From positions 1 through 64,000 of the forward strand of contig BJHF01000025.1 in assembly GCA_014191855.1 (NCBI GenBank): DNA of 64,000 nt. The letters are read 5' to 3'. The notes beneath the pieces were generated by a model. It was not told where the DNA came from. It saw only the letters and a program-made list of their open reading frames with translations, and did no database searches. Shown here one piece after another: positions 40,889-50,154 of the stretch (position 1 is its first letter; each line of letters begins with the position of its first letter). The position numbers were made by a program, and so were the translations under genes. The stretch is from Deltaproteobacteria bacterium. GTDB lineage: Bacteria; Myxococcota_A; UBA796; SXON01.

Positions 40889-43800
40889 TTACGAGCGGCG
40901 AACCGAGCGTCGCCGCAACCCCGCCGCAGCCGCGAGGAGCACACCGCCGATCGCCAGACCCGCGCCGCCCGCGCTGTCGCACCCACCGAAGAGGCCGCCA
41001 ACGCGGGCTTCTGCCAGGTCACCGCTGTCGCCGAGGTCGTCCGCGGTGTCGCCCCCTCCGGTGTCTTCGGTGATGCCGTCGCTGCCGTCGCAATTCTGGT
41101 CGATGCCATCCCCCGGGGGGTCGTCGGCCCCCGGATACACGTCGCTGCGGCCGTCGTCGCAGTCGGTGCCGTCTTCCACGTAGCCGGGGTTGTCGCTGCA
41201 CGACGTGCCCGCCACCGTCGGGTTGCCGTACCCGTCGCCATCGTTGTCGGCGTGGAGCGTGGCCGCATCGACGGCGTGATCGTCCACGGCCCCCGAGCAG
41301 TCGTCGTCGAGGCCATTGCAGATCTCGATCGCGTCGGGATTCACGGTCGCGAGCGCGTCGTTGCACTCTTCGCAGGCGCCGAAGCCGTCGCCGTCGAGGT
41401 CGTCCAGCCCCGTTGAACCGTCGCAATTGTAGTCGTTGGGGTCCTCGCAGTCGGCCTCGGCGGCGCCGGGGTGGTAGGCCGCATCGGCGTCGTCACAGTC
41501 GCCGACGCTCGTCGTCGCGGCGGCTTCGCCCCCGTCGTCGCAGTCGGCGTCCGCGCTCGCCGTCGTCGTATCGTCCGCGCGGTAGGCGTCCCCATCGCCA
41601 TCGACGTAGCACAGCTCGAGGCCGTCGCAGTCCTGATCCACCCCATCGCCGGGTAGCTCCGTTGCGCCGGGGACAATGCTCGCGTCGGCGTCGTTGCAGT
41701 CGTCCGTTGCGGCCTCGTCGGTGGCTTCTCCAGGGTCCCGGCAATCGGTGTCCGTGCTGGCGGTCGTCGACGTTTCGTCTGGGCGGTGCCCGTCGCCATC
41801 GGCGTCGACAAAACACGTCTCGAGGCCGTCGCAGTTCTGGTCAACGCCGTCGCCAGCGGCCTCCGTCGCGTCCGGGTTCACGGTCGTGTTGGTGTCGTCG
41901 CACTCCTCGCAGGCGGCCCAACCGTCGCCGTCAATGTCGTCGTAGCCTGTCGCCCCGTCGCAATTGTAGTCGCTCGGATCTGAGCAATCGGTCTCGGCGG
42001 CGCCTGGATGGTACGCGGCATCCGCGTCGTTGCAGTCGCCCGTGGAGCTCGTGAGCGAGCCCTCACCCGGATCGGAGCAGTCGCTGTCCACCGAAGTCAC
42101 GACCGTCGTGCCGCCGAGGTACCCGTCCTCGTCGACGTCGGCGTAACAGTCCTCCGCACCGTCGCAATTCTCGTCGATCTCGTCGGCGACCACCTCGGTC
42201 GCGCCTGGGTAGCTGTTGGCGTCGGCGTCGTCACAGTCTCCGTCGGGGGTGGCGGCGTCCGCCTCGCCCACACCGTCGCACGCCAGGTTTGCGCTCGCGA
42301 AGGTGGTGCTGTCCCGGTAGCCGTCCGCGTCCGCGTCGTTGTAGCAGGCCTCCATCAGGTCGCAGTCTTGATCGACGCCGTCGCCGGCCGACTCTGCGGC
42401 GCTGGGGTTTACGCTGGCGTCGTCATCGTCGCAATCGCTCGGCGCCGTGGCGTCGGCTTCACCCGCGTCGGCGCAATCAAGGTCGGCCGATACCACTGAG
42501 TCGGTGCCGCGGTAGCCGTCGCCGTCCGCGTCCGCGTGGCAGGCATCGCCGCCGTCGCAGTCCTGGTCGATCCCATCGGCCACGGTCTCTGCCGCGGAAG
42601 GGTTCACGAGCGCGTCGGCGTCGTCGCAATCGTCATCGTTTTCGACCACCGATCCGGTCGGGGCGCAGCCGGAGACGGGGGCGGAGGCGTCCCCGTAGCC
42701 GTCCCCGTCGGCGTCGGTGTAGAGCGTGACCGTCCCCGCCACGTCTGGATCGGCGTCGTCGGTGAGGCCGTCGCAGTCTTCGTCGGTGCCGCCGCAAACC
42801 TCGATTCCCACCGGGGATACGTCGGCGTCGGTGTCGTCGCAGTCCTCGCCATTGGCGCTGGTGCCGGTCGGGGCGTCGCAGGCCAGTTCGGCGAGTGAGG
42901 CGTCGCCATAGCCGTCGCCGTCGGCGTCCGTGTACCAGGTCGAGGCGTCGATGCTGGTGGGATCGTTGGTCAGCCCATCGCAATTCTCGTCGACGAGGGC
43001 GGCGTCGCACTCCTCATCAGCCCCGGGGTTCACCCCCGCGTCCCCGTCGTCGCAGTCGCCAGCGGGGTCCGTTGCGGTCGCCTCGCCCGAGCCCGTGCAA
43101 GATGCATCCGCGCTCACGACGGTGCTGCCGTCCTGATAGCCGTCTCCATCCGCGTCGGAATAGCAGATTTCGCCGCCATCGCAGTCCTGATCCACCTCGT
43201 CGCCGGCGATCTCCACGGCGCTGGTGTTGATCAATGCGTCGGTGTCGTCGCAGTCCGTCGTCGGGGTGCTGGTGGTGCCTTCGCCGGGGTCGTCGCAGTC
43301 CAGATCGGTACTCGCAACGCTGTCTCCGCTCGTGTCGAGCGTCTCGTCCCCGTCGTCGTCGTCGAAGCACAGCTCCGCACCGTCGCAATCCTGGTCCTGC
43401 TCGTCCCCGATTCCTTCGGCCGCCCCTGGGTTCACGCTGGCGTCGGAGTCGTCGCAATCGGTGGTGGGATCGGTCGTCGTGCCTTCGCCGGCGTCATCGC
43501 AGTCGCTGTCGCTCGAGGTGACCGTGGAGCCCGAGCCGTCAAGGTAGCCGTCGTCATCGTTGTCCGACAGGCACTCCTCCTCGCCGTCGCAGTTCTGGTC
43601 AACGCCGTCGCCCGTGGTCTCGGTCGCGCCCGGAAACACAGTCGCGTCGGCGTCATCGCAGTCGGTCGCGTCGGCGCCGCCGCCGCCGTAGCCGTCCCCG
43701 TCATCGTCGGCATAGCCCATGTACACGTAGACTTTTCCGTACAGGGTGCTGTCGCTGTAGTCGCCGACGATGAGGTCCGTGTACCCGTCGCCGTCCACGT

Positions 43801-45583
43801 CCGCGCCATCGAGGGAGTATCCGTAGTACGTGCCGGACTCGGAGACGTCGGCCACAGAGGTGGTCGCGACGCCGGATGCGGAACCACGGAACACCGACAC
43901 TTCGGTGCCTGGCGCCCCCACGGCCATGTCCGCGTATCCGTCCGCGTCCACATCGGGGAGCAGCGCCAGCGAGGAGCCGAAGTAGGCGCCTCCGGTAAGA
44001 GTGGCCGCCGCCGTTGTGGAGATCCCGGAGGAAGAACCCTCGTAAACGTAGGCGTGGCCAGTCGACGATTCAAAGGTGCCAGCGGCGATGTCGTCGTAGC
44101 CATCCCCGTTGAAGTCGCCGCCGCCCGCCAACGACGTGCCGAGCCCCTCGATGCTGGAGCCGTACAGGTGGGCGACGCTGGTGGCTGTGATCCCCGTGCT
44201 GGAACCGTAATAAACCGAAACCCGTCCATACCCGACGAGGTACACCGGTGCGCCGACCGCAATGTCGTTGTAGCCGTCGTTGTTCACGTCCCCCGCGTTG
44301 TGGATCGTGAGGCCGAAGTACGAGGCGATCACGCCCGTGAGGGAAACCGAAGCCGTGCTCGATACCCCGGAGGCCGAACCGGCGTACACGGTGACGGTGC
44401 CGCGGTAGCTCGACGTCGCCGGGGCGCCGACCACGACATCGGCGTAGTCATCAGCGTCCACGCTTGGCACCAAGGCAAGGCCGTAGCCGAAATTGGTGCT
44501 CTTCGTGCCCGTGAGCGTTGTCGACGCGGTGGTCGACACGCCCGACGCGCTACCGTGGAAAACCTGCACTGAAGCCGTATTGTAGATGCAGGCCATCAGC
44601 ACGTCGTCGTAGCCGTCGTTGTTCACGTCGCCACCGCCCGCCACACGGCCGCCGCAGTAGTAATACGGCGTAGACCCCGAGCTATATCCCCCGCTGAGCG
44701 TGGTGCTCGCGGTGGTGGACAAGCCCGTTGCCGAGCCGTGGTACACGTACGCCCGCCCCGTGTTGGACGACACCCTTGATGCGCCGACGATCACGTCGTC
44801 GTAGCCATCATTGTTCACGTCTCCCGCCGAGGAGACCGACTCGCCGAAGCGTCCGGAGGCCGAAGGGCCCGTGAGCGTGACGTCGGCCGTGGTGAGCACC
44901 GGATCGATCTCGATCGGGTAGGTGGCGCCGGTGTCGTCCACGTTCACGACGAGCTGGTTTCCCTCGGCGGAGAACCAGATGTCCAGCGGTTCACCCGTTG
45001 CGTCGAAGGCGGCGGGATCGGCGTAGCGCCACTCGCTGCCGGCGTCGTCGAGCCAGGTCGCGACATCCATCGACACGTCGAGCAGCGTGGCGTCGGTGTC
45101 GATGCCGAATCGCACCGCTCCCGCGCCATCTGGGCGTTCCTCGAGGGTCCAGCCGTGCTCCAGCCCCTCGGGCGCGCCCACGAACCACTCGGAAAGACCG
45201 TCGTGAGCGTACGTCAACCTCCGCGACAGCGCGCCGTCCGGTCCGACCAGCCCCGGCACCCCTTCGCCAAGGTAGGGCTCCGCCGAAGCGAGCTCCCGCT
45301 CCGCGCCGGCGCGTCCAAATTGTCCGACGCGAAGATTCATTGTGCCGGAACGGGAGGAGACCGTTGCCCCCCCCGAGTCGAACGTTACCCCTCCTCCCAA
45401 TCGCGCGATGTTGGCTGAAAACACGCCCGAAGCGCCGCCGATCGCCGCGTTCGCGACCTCCACGCGCTCAGTGAGCTCCACCGACCACGAGCTGCCCGCC
45501 GCGGGGGGCTGGGCGAGCGCCGCGTCGGGATTCGGCTGCGGCGCGCAGGCCGCGAGCAGGAGGAGCGAAGAAAATGGGCGCAT
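40889..45583 (-). CDS. Giant FG-GAP / MopE lipoprotein with MYXO-CTERM-like tail
   Basis: 1564 residues from ATG 45583. Signal MRPFSSLLLLAAC (lipidated Cys13). Residues about 30-230 are a beta-rich region; about 235-640 a seven-bladed FG-GAP propeller (DVNNDGYDD, DVDADDYAD, DVNNDGYND, DFNGDGYDD, DVDADGYAD, DVDGDGYTD). Residues 640-1520 carry 14 MopE-type units with the consensus D.DCDD..A.V.PGA.E...[17 protein letters not shown]. The C-terminus GGLFGGCDSAGGAGLAIGGVLLAAAAGLRRRSVRRS has the Cys / hydrophobic / Arg pattern of MYXO-CTERM. The repeat DNA is highly similar from unit to unit, so mis-assembly of copy number is possible. Role unknown; a long stalk with many metal sites is suggested. 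Confidence 0.88.
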   Translation of the reverse strand: MRPFSSLLLLAACAPQPNPDAALAQPPAAGSSWSVELTERVEVANAAIGGASGVFSANIARLGGGVTFDSGGATVSSRSGTMNLRVGQFGRAGAERELASAEPYLGEGVPGLVGPDGALSRRLTYAHDGLSEWFVGAPEGLEHGWTLEERPDGAGAVRFGIDTDATLLDVSMDVATWLDDAGSEWRYADPAAFDATGEPLDIWFSAEGNQLVVNVDDTGATYPIEIDPVLTTADVTLTGPSASGRFGESVSSAGDVNNDGYDDVIVGASRVSSNTGRAYVYHGSATGLSTTASTTLSGGYSSGSTPYYYCGGRVAGGGDVNNDGYDDVLMACIYNTASVQVFHGSASGVSTTASTTLTGTKSTNFGYGLALVPSVDADDYADVVVGAPATSSYRGTVTVYAGSASGVSSTASVSLTGVIASYFGLTIHNAGDVNNDGYNDIAVGAPVYLVGYGRVSVYYGSSTGITATSVAHLYGSSIEGLGTSLAGGGDFNGDGYDDIAAGTFESSTGHAYVYEGSSSGISTTAAATLTGGAYFGSSLALLPDVDADGYADMAVGAPGTEVSVFRGSASGVATTSVADVSESGTYYGYSLDGADVDGDGYTDLIVGDYSDSTLYGKVYVYMGYADDDGDGYGGGGADATDCDDADATVFPGATETTGDGVDQNCDGEEECLSDNDDDGYLDGSGSTVTSSDSDCDDAGEGTTTDPTTDCDDSDASVNPGAAEGIGDEQDQDCDGAELCFDDDDGDETLDTSGDSVASTDLDCDDPGEGTTSTPTTDCDDTDALINTSAVEIAGDEVDQDCDGGEICYSDADGDGYQDGSTVVSADASCTGSGEATATDPAGDCDDGDAGVNPGADEECDAALVDENCDGLTNDPTSIDASTWYTDADGDGYGDASLAELACDAPTGTSANGEDCDDTDADVSPVGIEVCGGTDEDCDGLTDDADPDVAGTVTLYTDADGDGYGDASAPVSGCAPTGSVVENDDDCDDADALVNPSAAETVADGIDQDCDGGDACHADADGDGYRGTDSVVSADLDCADAGEADATAPSDCDDDDASVNPSAAESAGDGVDQDCDLMEACYNDADADGYRDSTTFASANLACDGVGEADAATPDGDCDDADANSYPGATEVVADEIDENCDGAEDCYADVDEDGYLGGTTVVTSVDSDCSDPGEGSLTSSTGDCNDADAAYHPGAAETDCSDPSDYNCDGATGYDDIDGDGWAACEECDDTNTTVNPDATEAAGDGVDQNCDGLETCFVDADGDGHRPDETSTTASTDTDCRDPGEATDEAATDDCNDADASIVPGATELPGDGVDQDCDGLELCYVDGDGDAYRADDTTTASADADCDDGGEAAATTSVGDCDDADAAYHPGAAEADCEDPNDYNCDGSTGLDDLDGDGFGACEECNDALATVNPDAIEICNGLDDDCSGAVDDHAVDAATLHADNDGDGYGNPTVAGTSCSDNPGYVEDGTDCDDGRSDVYPGADDPPGDGIDQNCDGSDGITEDTGGGDTADDLGDSGDLAEARVGGLFGGCDSAGGAGLAIGGVLLAAAAGLRRRSVRRS

Positions 45584-45605
45584 CTGGCTATCGTACCACG
45601 ACGGC

Positions 45606-46778
45606 CTACCGCACTGACAACGGGATCCGCCTCAGCTCAACCGTGGTTGTGCCACGCACCGCTCTCACCACCAGAGCGCCGGTTCCGGGCGCGCCCTTCA
45701 CGTTCGGCATGAGGTGCACGGTCCACTCCTTCTTTCCACCGGCGACGATTCGGTCGTCCCCGGTGGTGCGCCACGGCGGCGTGGCCTCGACCGTGCGGGC
45801 GAGCACGGTTCTCTGCGGAGGGGCCAGGTCCTTTCCCGCCGCGTCGATCGCCACCACTTCGATGGTCCACGTCTTGAACGGGTTCCCGGTCGGCACGCTG
45901 TGCCCAGCGCCGCTGTTCACGAGGGTGATGCCGACGTCCAGCGCCGTTCCCCGCGTGATGTAGGGGTCGGGGAGCGCGACGAGCGTCGTGAGCGCGCGCA
46001 GGATGGTCGTGGGGGAGGCATGGGCGGGCACGGCGGTGAGGCTGCCCGGCTGAGGCGCGCCCGCAGCGGGCGCCATGTGGCAATCCTGGCAGTCCACGCC
46101 GGCTTTGGCGTAGGCGCTCCCGTTCCACTCGCCGTAGGTATCGTAGAAGGGTCGGTCCGACTCCGGCCAGCTCAACTGGTGGCAGCTCGCGCACAGCTCG
46201 CTGGACGAGAGTTCGGCGGAAACCGTGATCGGATGAGGGGAGTTCGGGCTGGCGTGGACGCCGAGGATCGTGCCCTCCCGCACGTGGCACGCGGCGCACG
46301 TCACCCCCTCGGACATCAACGTGACGTCGAACGCCGGGTTGTCCTGCAGGCGTGGCCGAGCCACGTCCCCATCGATGTAGCCGGCAGCGAGCTGATCGTG
46401 CTGGGAAGCCAGCGGCAGATGACACGACAAACAGGCGGTTGAAGCTCCGGCTCCCTTGAGCGCGGCCTGGTACCCGGGGGCGCTCCAGGCGCGGGCGTGC
46501 CCGCTCGGCGCCCAGGAGTCGTGCGCCGCCCAGTGGCAGGCGTTGCAGCTCTGGGCGGAGAGCGAGGCGATTCCGGGCGGAAGCGTGTCGACGAGAACGG
46601 GGAGCCCGGCGGGAAACAGCGCTGGCGCCGCGGGTGGCGGCGGAACCTCGACGGGTGGGGGCGGTGCTTCGACGGGCGCCGGCTCCACGGCCGCCTCTTT
46701 TTTCCCGCGCGCGACGGCGAGGCCGATGGCCGCAAGGGGCAGGGAGAGGGCGATCGCCCAACGCAGCGGGGAGGACAT
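45606..46778 (-). CDS. Pentaheme cytochrome c protein
   Basis: 390 residues from ATG 46778. N-terminal anchor/signal WAIALSLPLAAIGLAVA, then a Pro-rich linker (APPPPVEVPPPPAAP) and five CxxCH heme sites: CNACH, CLSCH, CAACH, CASCH, CQDCH. The spacing and HARAW, HPITVS and WNGSAYAKAGVDCQDCHMAP resemble the cytochrome c554/multiheme family (NrfA/Hao-like folds). The last 130 residues are a beta-sandwich (YITRGTALDVGITLVNSGAGHSVPTGNPFKTWTIEVVAIDAAG). Function is electron transfer at the periplasmic side; whether it is a reductase or carrier cannot be decided. It lies 23 bp from the end of the giant gene's start on the same strand. Confidence 0.9.
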   Translation of the reverse strand: MSSPLRWAIALSLPLAAIGLAVARGKKEAAVEPAPVEAPPPPVEVPPPPAAPALFPAGLPVLVDTLPPGIASLSAQSCNACHWAAHDSWAPSGHARAWSAPGYQAALKGAGASTACLSCHLPLASQHDQLAAGYIDGDVARPRLQDNPAFDVTLMSEGVTCAACHVREGTILGVHASPNSPHPITVSAELSSSELCASCHQLSWPESDRPFYDTYGEWNGSAYAKAGVDCQDCHMAPAAGAPQPGSLTAVPAHASPTTILRALTTLVALPDPYITRGTALDVGITLVNSGAGHSVPTGNPFKTWTIEVVAIDAAGKDLAPPQRTVLARTVEATPPWRTTGDDRIVAGGKKEWTVHLMPNVKGAPGTGALVVRAVRGTTTVELRRIPLSVR

Positions 46779-46867
46779 GGCGAGGGCCTATTCGATCAAG
46801 CGGAGATGGGCTGGACCGAAGTCCTCGCCGGAACTGGGGCCCGGTCGCGCTGTCGGGGGGCGGCTCA

Positions 46868-49477
46868 TCAGAAGTTCACCAGGCTCGCGTCGTCCTTGGT
46901 GACCGAAAGCGGGATTCGAACCTGGTCCCCCGGCGCGCCATACAGGGCGACATACGCCATGTACCAGCCGGTCACCTTCTTCACATAGTCGCGCGTTTCT
47001 GGGTAGGGCATCGTCTCCACGAAGTCGTCCATCCGGATCTTGTCACCGAAGGGCGCGAGCCAAGCCGACACGTTGTGCGGGCCTCCATTGTAGCTCGCGA
47101 CGGCGAGCGGCCACGCGCCGCCAAAACGTTCGAGCAAGACACCCAGGTACCAACAGCCGTATCGCACGTTCGTGGAGGGGTCCGAGAGCACGTCGGGGGA
47201 GTAGGTCGGATCCCCCATCCGGGCCGCGATCCGCGCGCCGGTGCGCGGCATCACCTGCATGAGCCCGACCGCGCCCGTGGCCGATAGCGCCCATTGCCGG
47301 TACACACTCTCCTGGCGCATCACCGCGAGCGCCATCAGCGGATCCACGTCGTAGCGCTGCCCGTGGCGCCACAGCGCATCGGCCTCTGCCGTGGGGAAGG
47401 TCAACCGCCAGGAAGCAACGGATTCTTCGGCGGTGTTCGCCCCCTTGTGGAGGCCCCAGGAAAAGCGCGCCACATGGTAGTGGTCGCGTACGAGCAGGAA
47501 AACCTGCCGCCACTCGGGAACGGTGAGCGTGACCTCCGGGTGCGCCGTGCCGCCCACGGCCGGGTCGATCGCGTCGTACATCCGCGCGACGAGCGGCGCG
47601 GCGAGGTCAAAGGCGCCGCCGCGCGCGAGGTCTGCGGCCGCCTGGGCGTCGGGGAACAGGTCCGCGTGATCGGTGCCGAGCGCTTCCAGCAGGCGCGCGC
47701 CTTCGGCAGGATCGAAGAAGCTCCCGGCGACGTAGGCTTCGGGGCGCTGATCCCAGCTTCGAGCGAGGGGAGGGGAGCCTGGCGCTGCGCCGGGCGTCGC
47801 CGCCAGGGTGGCGCCAGGCGCGCCGGCAGAGGCGACGCTCACCACCATCGTACCCTGGTTTCCGGCGGCAAAACTGCCCCCTGTCCAGGCGAGCGCGCTC
47901 CAGTCGATGCCAGACTGCGTCGTCGAGGCGGGCGTGGCCGCGCGAGCGCCCGGCGTCGCGAGCGCGGGCCAGCCGGTGGCGGGGGTCCTGAGCGGAGGCA
48001 GCGTCGGCGCGGTGGGTCCGGGCCAGCGCCCCGCGCGGGCGACCTCGTTCGCTTCGGCTGGATCCTCGTTCGCGAGGAGCGCCGCGTACCAGCTCCACGG
48101 ATCGGCCTTGATCAGCGCCTCGCGCGCGGCCTTCGCCTCGTCGGTTTTTCCGGACCGGAGCAAGGTGCGAATCCGGTAATATCGGGCCGCGCTCGCGGTC
48201 CAGTCGTCGCCGCGGGTGAGGGGCTCAAGCCGGGCGAGCGCGTCGGCGTCGTCCCCCGCGCGGAACGCTGAGAACGCCGCGAGCCAGCGCGCTTCCTTGC
48301 CGAACGCGCCGCCGCTCTTTCCGAGCGCCGTGAAGGCATCCCGCGCGCCGGGGTAGTCGCCGGCGAGCAGCTTGGCCCGGGCAAGATCCTCCCGCGCCCC
48401 CCGGAATCGCGAACCCGGATGGTTCTTCGCCCCCTCTTCGAGCTGAGCCTGTGCGCCCTTCCAATCCCCGCCGCGGGAGAGCGCGCGGTACCGCTGCCAC
48501 GCCACCTCGGCGGAGGGCTTCGCCGCGTACTGCGTGGCCAACAGCTCCGCCAGCTCCTTGTACTGCTTCGTCCCCCATCGGAATTGGTCCGCGTGATCCT
48601 CGATCCATGCGGCGATGGCTGGGTCGTCCGCCGCGCGCTTCTCCAGCGCTTCGAACTTCTGCCACGCGTCGGTTTCGTAGCCGCAGCGCTTCCGCTCGGC
48701 CGCGAGCCGGCAGGCGGTGATCCCATCGTCGGGCAAGGCCGTGGGGAGCCCTTCCTTGGCCATCTCGTCGAGTCGCCGCTGCGCGCTCTCCCCGGTGGAG
48801 TGGTATTGATGATCGAGGAGCAGACGTTGCAGGAGGGGAATCGACTGAACGGGATCGGTCGTGCTCACCGCGAGCGCGATGCCCAGGCGCAGCGTTTCCT
48901 CCCGCGGCGAATCGGGGTGAGCGTCGAGGTAGGCCTGATAAGCGCCGATCGCCGGGCCGCGTTGGCCTGCGGCGACGTACGCATCGCCCATGAGCACCAA
49001 GCACTCGTCGGCATGCGCGCCGGTTGGCCACTTCTTCCGGTAGGTCGCGCACTCGCTCGCAGCGGTGCTGTGTCGCCCCCGCCGGTGGTCGGCCAGCGCC
49101 TCGTACCAGGCTCCCCACGGGGCCACGCTCGCGCCGCTGGAGCGCACCTTCGAGAACAGCGCGCTGGCCGAGTTCGGATCGTCAAGGTCCAGGTACACGA
49201 GGCCGAGCGCGAGCTGCGCGCCTGCGCGTACGCCGGCGGTGCCGCCCTTCTGGCCGAGCCAGCTCTCGTAAAGCCAGGCGGCACGCCGTAGATCTCCCTG
49301 GTTCCGGGCCTCGATCGCCGCGGCCAGGGCGTTTGGCGGCGTGGCCGCCACGCGGCCCGGGGGCACGGTCGGCGCCGCGGGGAGAACCGCCCCCACATGC
49401 GTATTCGCCGCCGCTGCGGCGGGGAACCACAGAGCGCAGCCGAGCGCCGCGCCGAGGAGGCCCCGGATCACCTTCAC
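46868..49477 (-). CDS. Soluble lytic transglycosylase with TPR region
   Basis: 869 residues from GTG 49477. Signal peptide GLLGAALGCALWFPAAAAA. Residues about 50-500 form TPR/alpha-solenoid repeats (AAWLYESWLGQKGGTAG, PAIGAYQAYLDAHPDSPREE, YPGARDAFTALGKSGGAFGKEARW), the doughnut superhelix of the Slt70 family. An Ala/Pro/Thr linker follows, then the SLT lysozyme-like domain: [47 protein letters not shown] with catalytic Glu723, DVLSDPSTNVRYGCWYLG, and PLAVASYNGGPHNVSAWL. It cleaves peptidoglycan to 1,6-anhydro muropeptides in the periplasm. Start overlaps the rhodanese-like stop (GTGA). Nearby PilZ gene suggests c-di-GMP-linked wall remodelling. Confidence 0.93.
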   Translation of the reverse strand: MKVIRGLLGAALGCALWFPAAAAANTHVGAVLPAAPTVPPGRVAATPPNALAAAIEARNQGDLRRAAWLYESWLGQKGGTAGVRAGAQLALGLVYLDLDDPNSASALFSKVRSSGASVAPWGAWYEALADHRRGRHSTAASECATYRKKWPTGAHADECLVLMGDAYVAAGQRGPAIGAYQAYLDAHPDSPREETLRLGIALAVSTTDPVQSIPLLQRLLLDHQYHSTGESAQRRLDEMAKEGLPTALPDDGITACRLAAERKRCGYETDAWQKFEALEKRAADDPAIAAWIEDHADQFRWGTKQYKELAELLATQYAAKPSAEVAWQRYRALSRGGDWKGAQAQLEEGAKNHPGSRFRGAREDLARAKLLAGDYPGARDAFTALGKSGGAFGKEARWLAAFSAFRAGDDADALARLEPLTRGDDWTASAARYYRIRTLLRSGKTDEAKAAREALIKADPWSWYAALLANEDPAEANEVARAGRWPGPTAPTLPPLRTPATGWPALATPGARAATPASTTQSGIDWSALAWTGGSFAAGNQGTMVVSVASAGAPGATLAATPGAAPGSPPLARSWDQRPEAYVAGSFFDPAEGARLLEALGTDHADLFPDAQAAADLARGGAFDLAAPLVARMYDAIDPAVGGTAHPEVTLTVPEWRQVFLLVRDHYHVARFSWGLHKGANTAEESVASWRLTFPTAEADALWRHGQRYDVDPLMALAVMRQESVYRQWALSATGAVGLMQVMPRTGARIAARMGDPTYSPDVLSDPSTNVRYGCWYLGVLLERFGGAWPLAVASYNGGPHNVSAWLAPFGDKIRMDDFVETMPYPETRDYVKKVTGWYMAYVALYGAPGDQVRIPLSVTKDDASLVNF

Positions 49478-50154
49478 CCGGTCAGCTCCGCCTCCGCCAC
49501 CGGGCCCCGAATGACGCCGCCATCGAGCAGCACCGTGTACTTCGCTTTCTTCCCGTCGAGCCAGGCGCCCTGCACCACGCCGCGTGCGCCGTCCTTCAAT
49601 TCCACCGGATTCCCGAGGTGGTACTTGCCACCTTCAGGGGGCTGCGGGAGATTGACGGGCTCATCGTGCTCGATCCACTCGGCGTACCCGCCCTGGAGCG
49701 TACGCGCCCAACCCCAGCCCTGCTCGCGTAGCCAGGCGGCGAGGGTCTCGGCCGCGTCGCTCCCCGTCTGGTCATACAGCGTGATGCGAACGTCCTTGGC
49801 CGGAAGCAGGTCCAACCTCGCTTTCACCTGCTCGCCCGGGAGCAGGTGCGCCTGGGGGATCATGCCGGCTACCACCTCCTTGGGGTGCCGAAGGTCGATG
49901 ATCATGCCGGGAACGCCGCTGATCACCTGGGATGCGAGCCAGGTGCGCCCGATCCGCTCGCGGTGCTTGGGCCCCGGCGTGTCCCCCGAGCCGTCCACCA
50001 CCCGGGGGATCTTGCTCATGTCCACTTCCTGCGGGCCATCGCGCTTCGAGTTTCCCTCGTTTGCCGCCAGCTCTTCGGCCTCCCACTCCATCCCGAAGGC
50101 CTTGAGCGCCACCTTTTTCGCGAGCCCCTTGATTCGGTCCCGAATCACAGCCAC
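49474..50154 (-). CDS. Rhodanese-like domain protein without catalytic cysteine
   Basis: 226 residues from GTG 50154. Residues about 70-175 are a rhodanese fold: GMIIDLRHPKEVVAGMIPQAHLLP, VRITLYDQTGSDAAETLAAWLREQGWGWARTLQGGYAEWIEHDEPV. In active sulfurtransferases the loop is YCxxGxRS; here the Cys position is Asp128 (YDQTGSDA), so it is a catalytically inactive, probably binding, domain. The N-terminal 70 residues are charged and the C-terminal 50 form a small beta domain (GGKYHLGNPVELKDGARGVVQGAWLDGKKAKYTVLLDGGVIRG). No signal peptide, so cytoplasmic. It overlaps PilZ (10 bp) upstream and the transglycosylase (4 bp) downstream, placing it in the middle of a tight three-gene operon. Confidence 0.85.
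   Translation of the reverse strand: MAVIRDRIKGLAKKVALKAFGMEWEAEELAANEGNSKRDGPQEVDMSKIPRVVDGSGDTPGPKHRERIGRTWLASQVISGVPGMIIDLRHPKEVVAGMIPQAHLLPGEQVKARLDLLPAKDVRITLYDQTGSDAAETLAAWLREQGWGWARTLQGGYAEWIEHDEPVNLPQPPEGGKYHLGNPVELKDGARGVVQGAWLDGKKAKYTVLLDGGVIRGPVAEAELTG

Noticed and set aside
40889..43700. Regular DNA repeats suggestive of a CRISPR or satellite array
   Set aside because: The periodicity is the codon pattern of MopE protein units; spacers are absent and the frame is continuous.
46905..46925. tRNA-like sequence (reverse complement GGTTCGAATCCC)
   Set aside because: It is inside the transglycosylase gene (QVRIPLS codons) and no acceptor, D or anticodon arm can be drawn around it.
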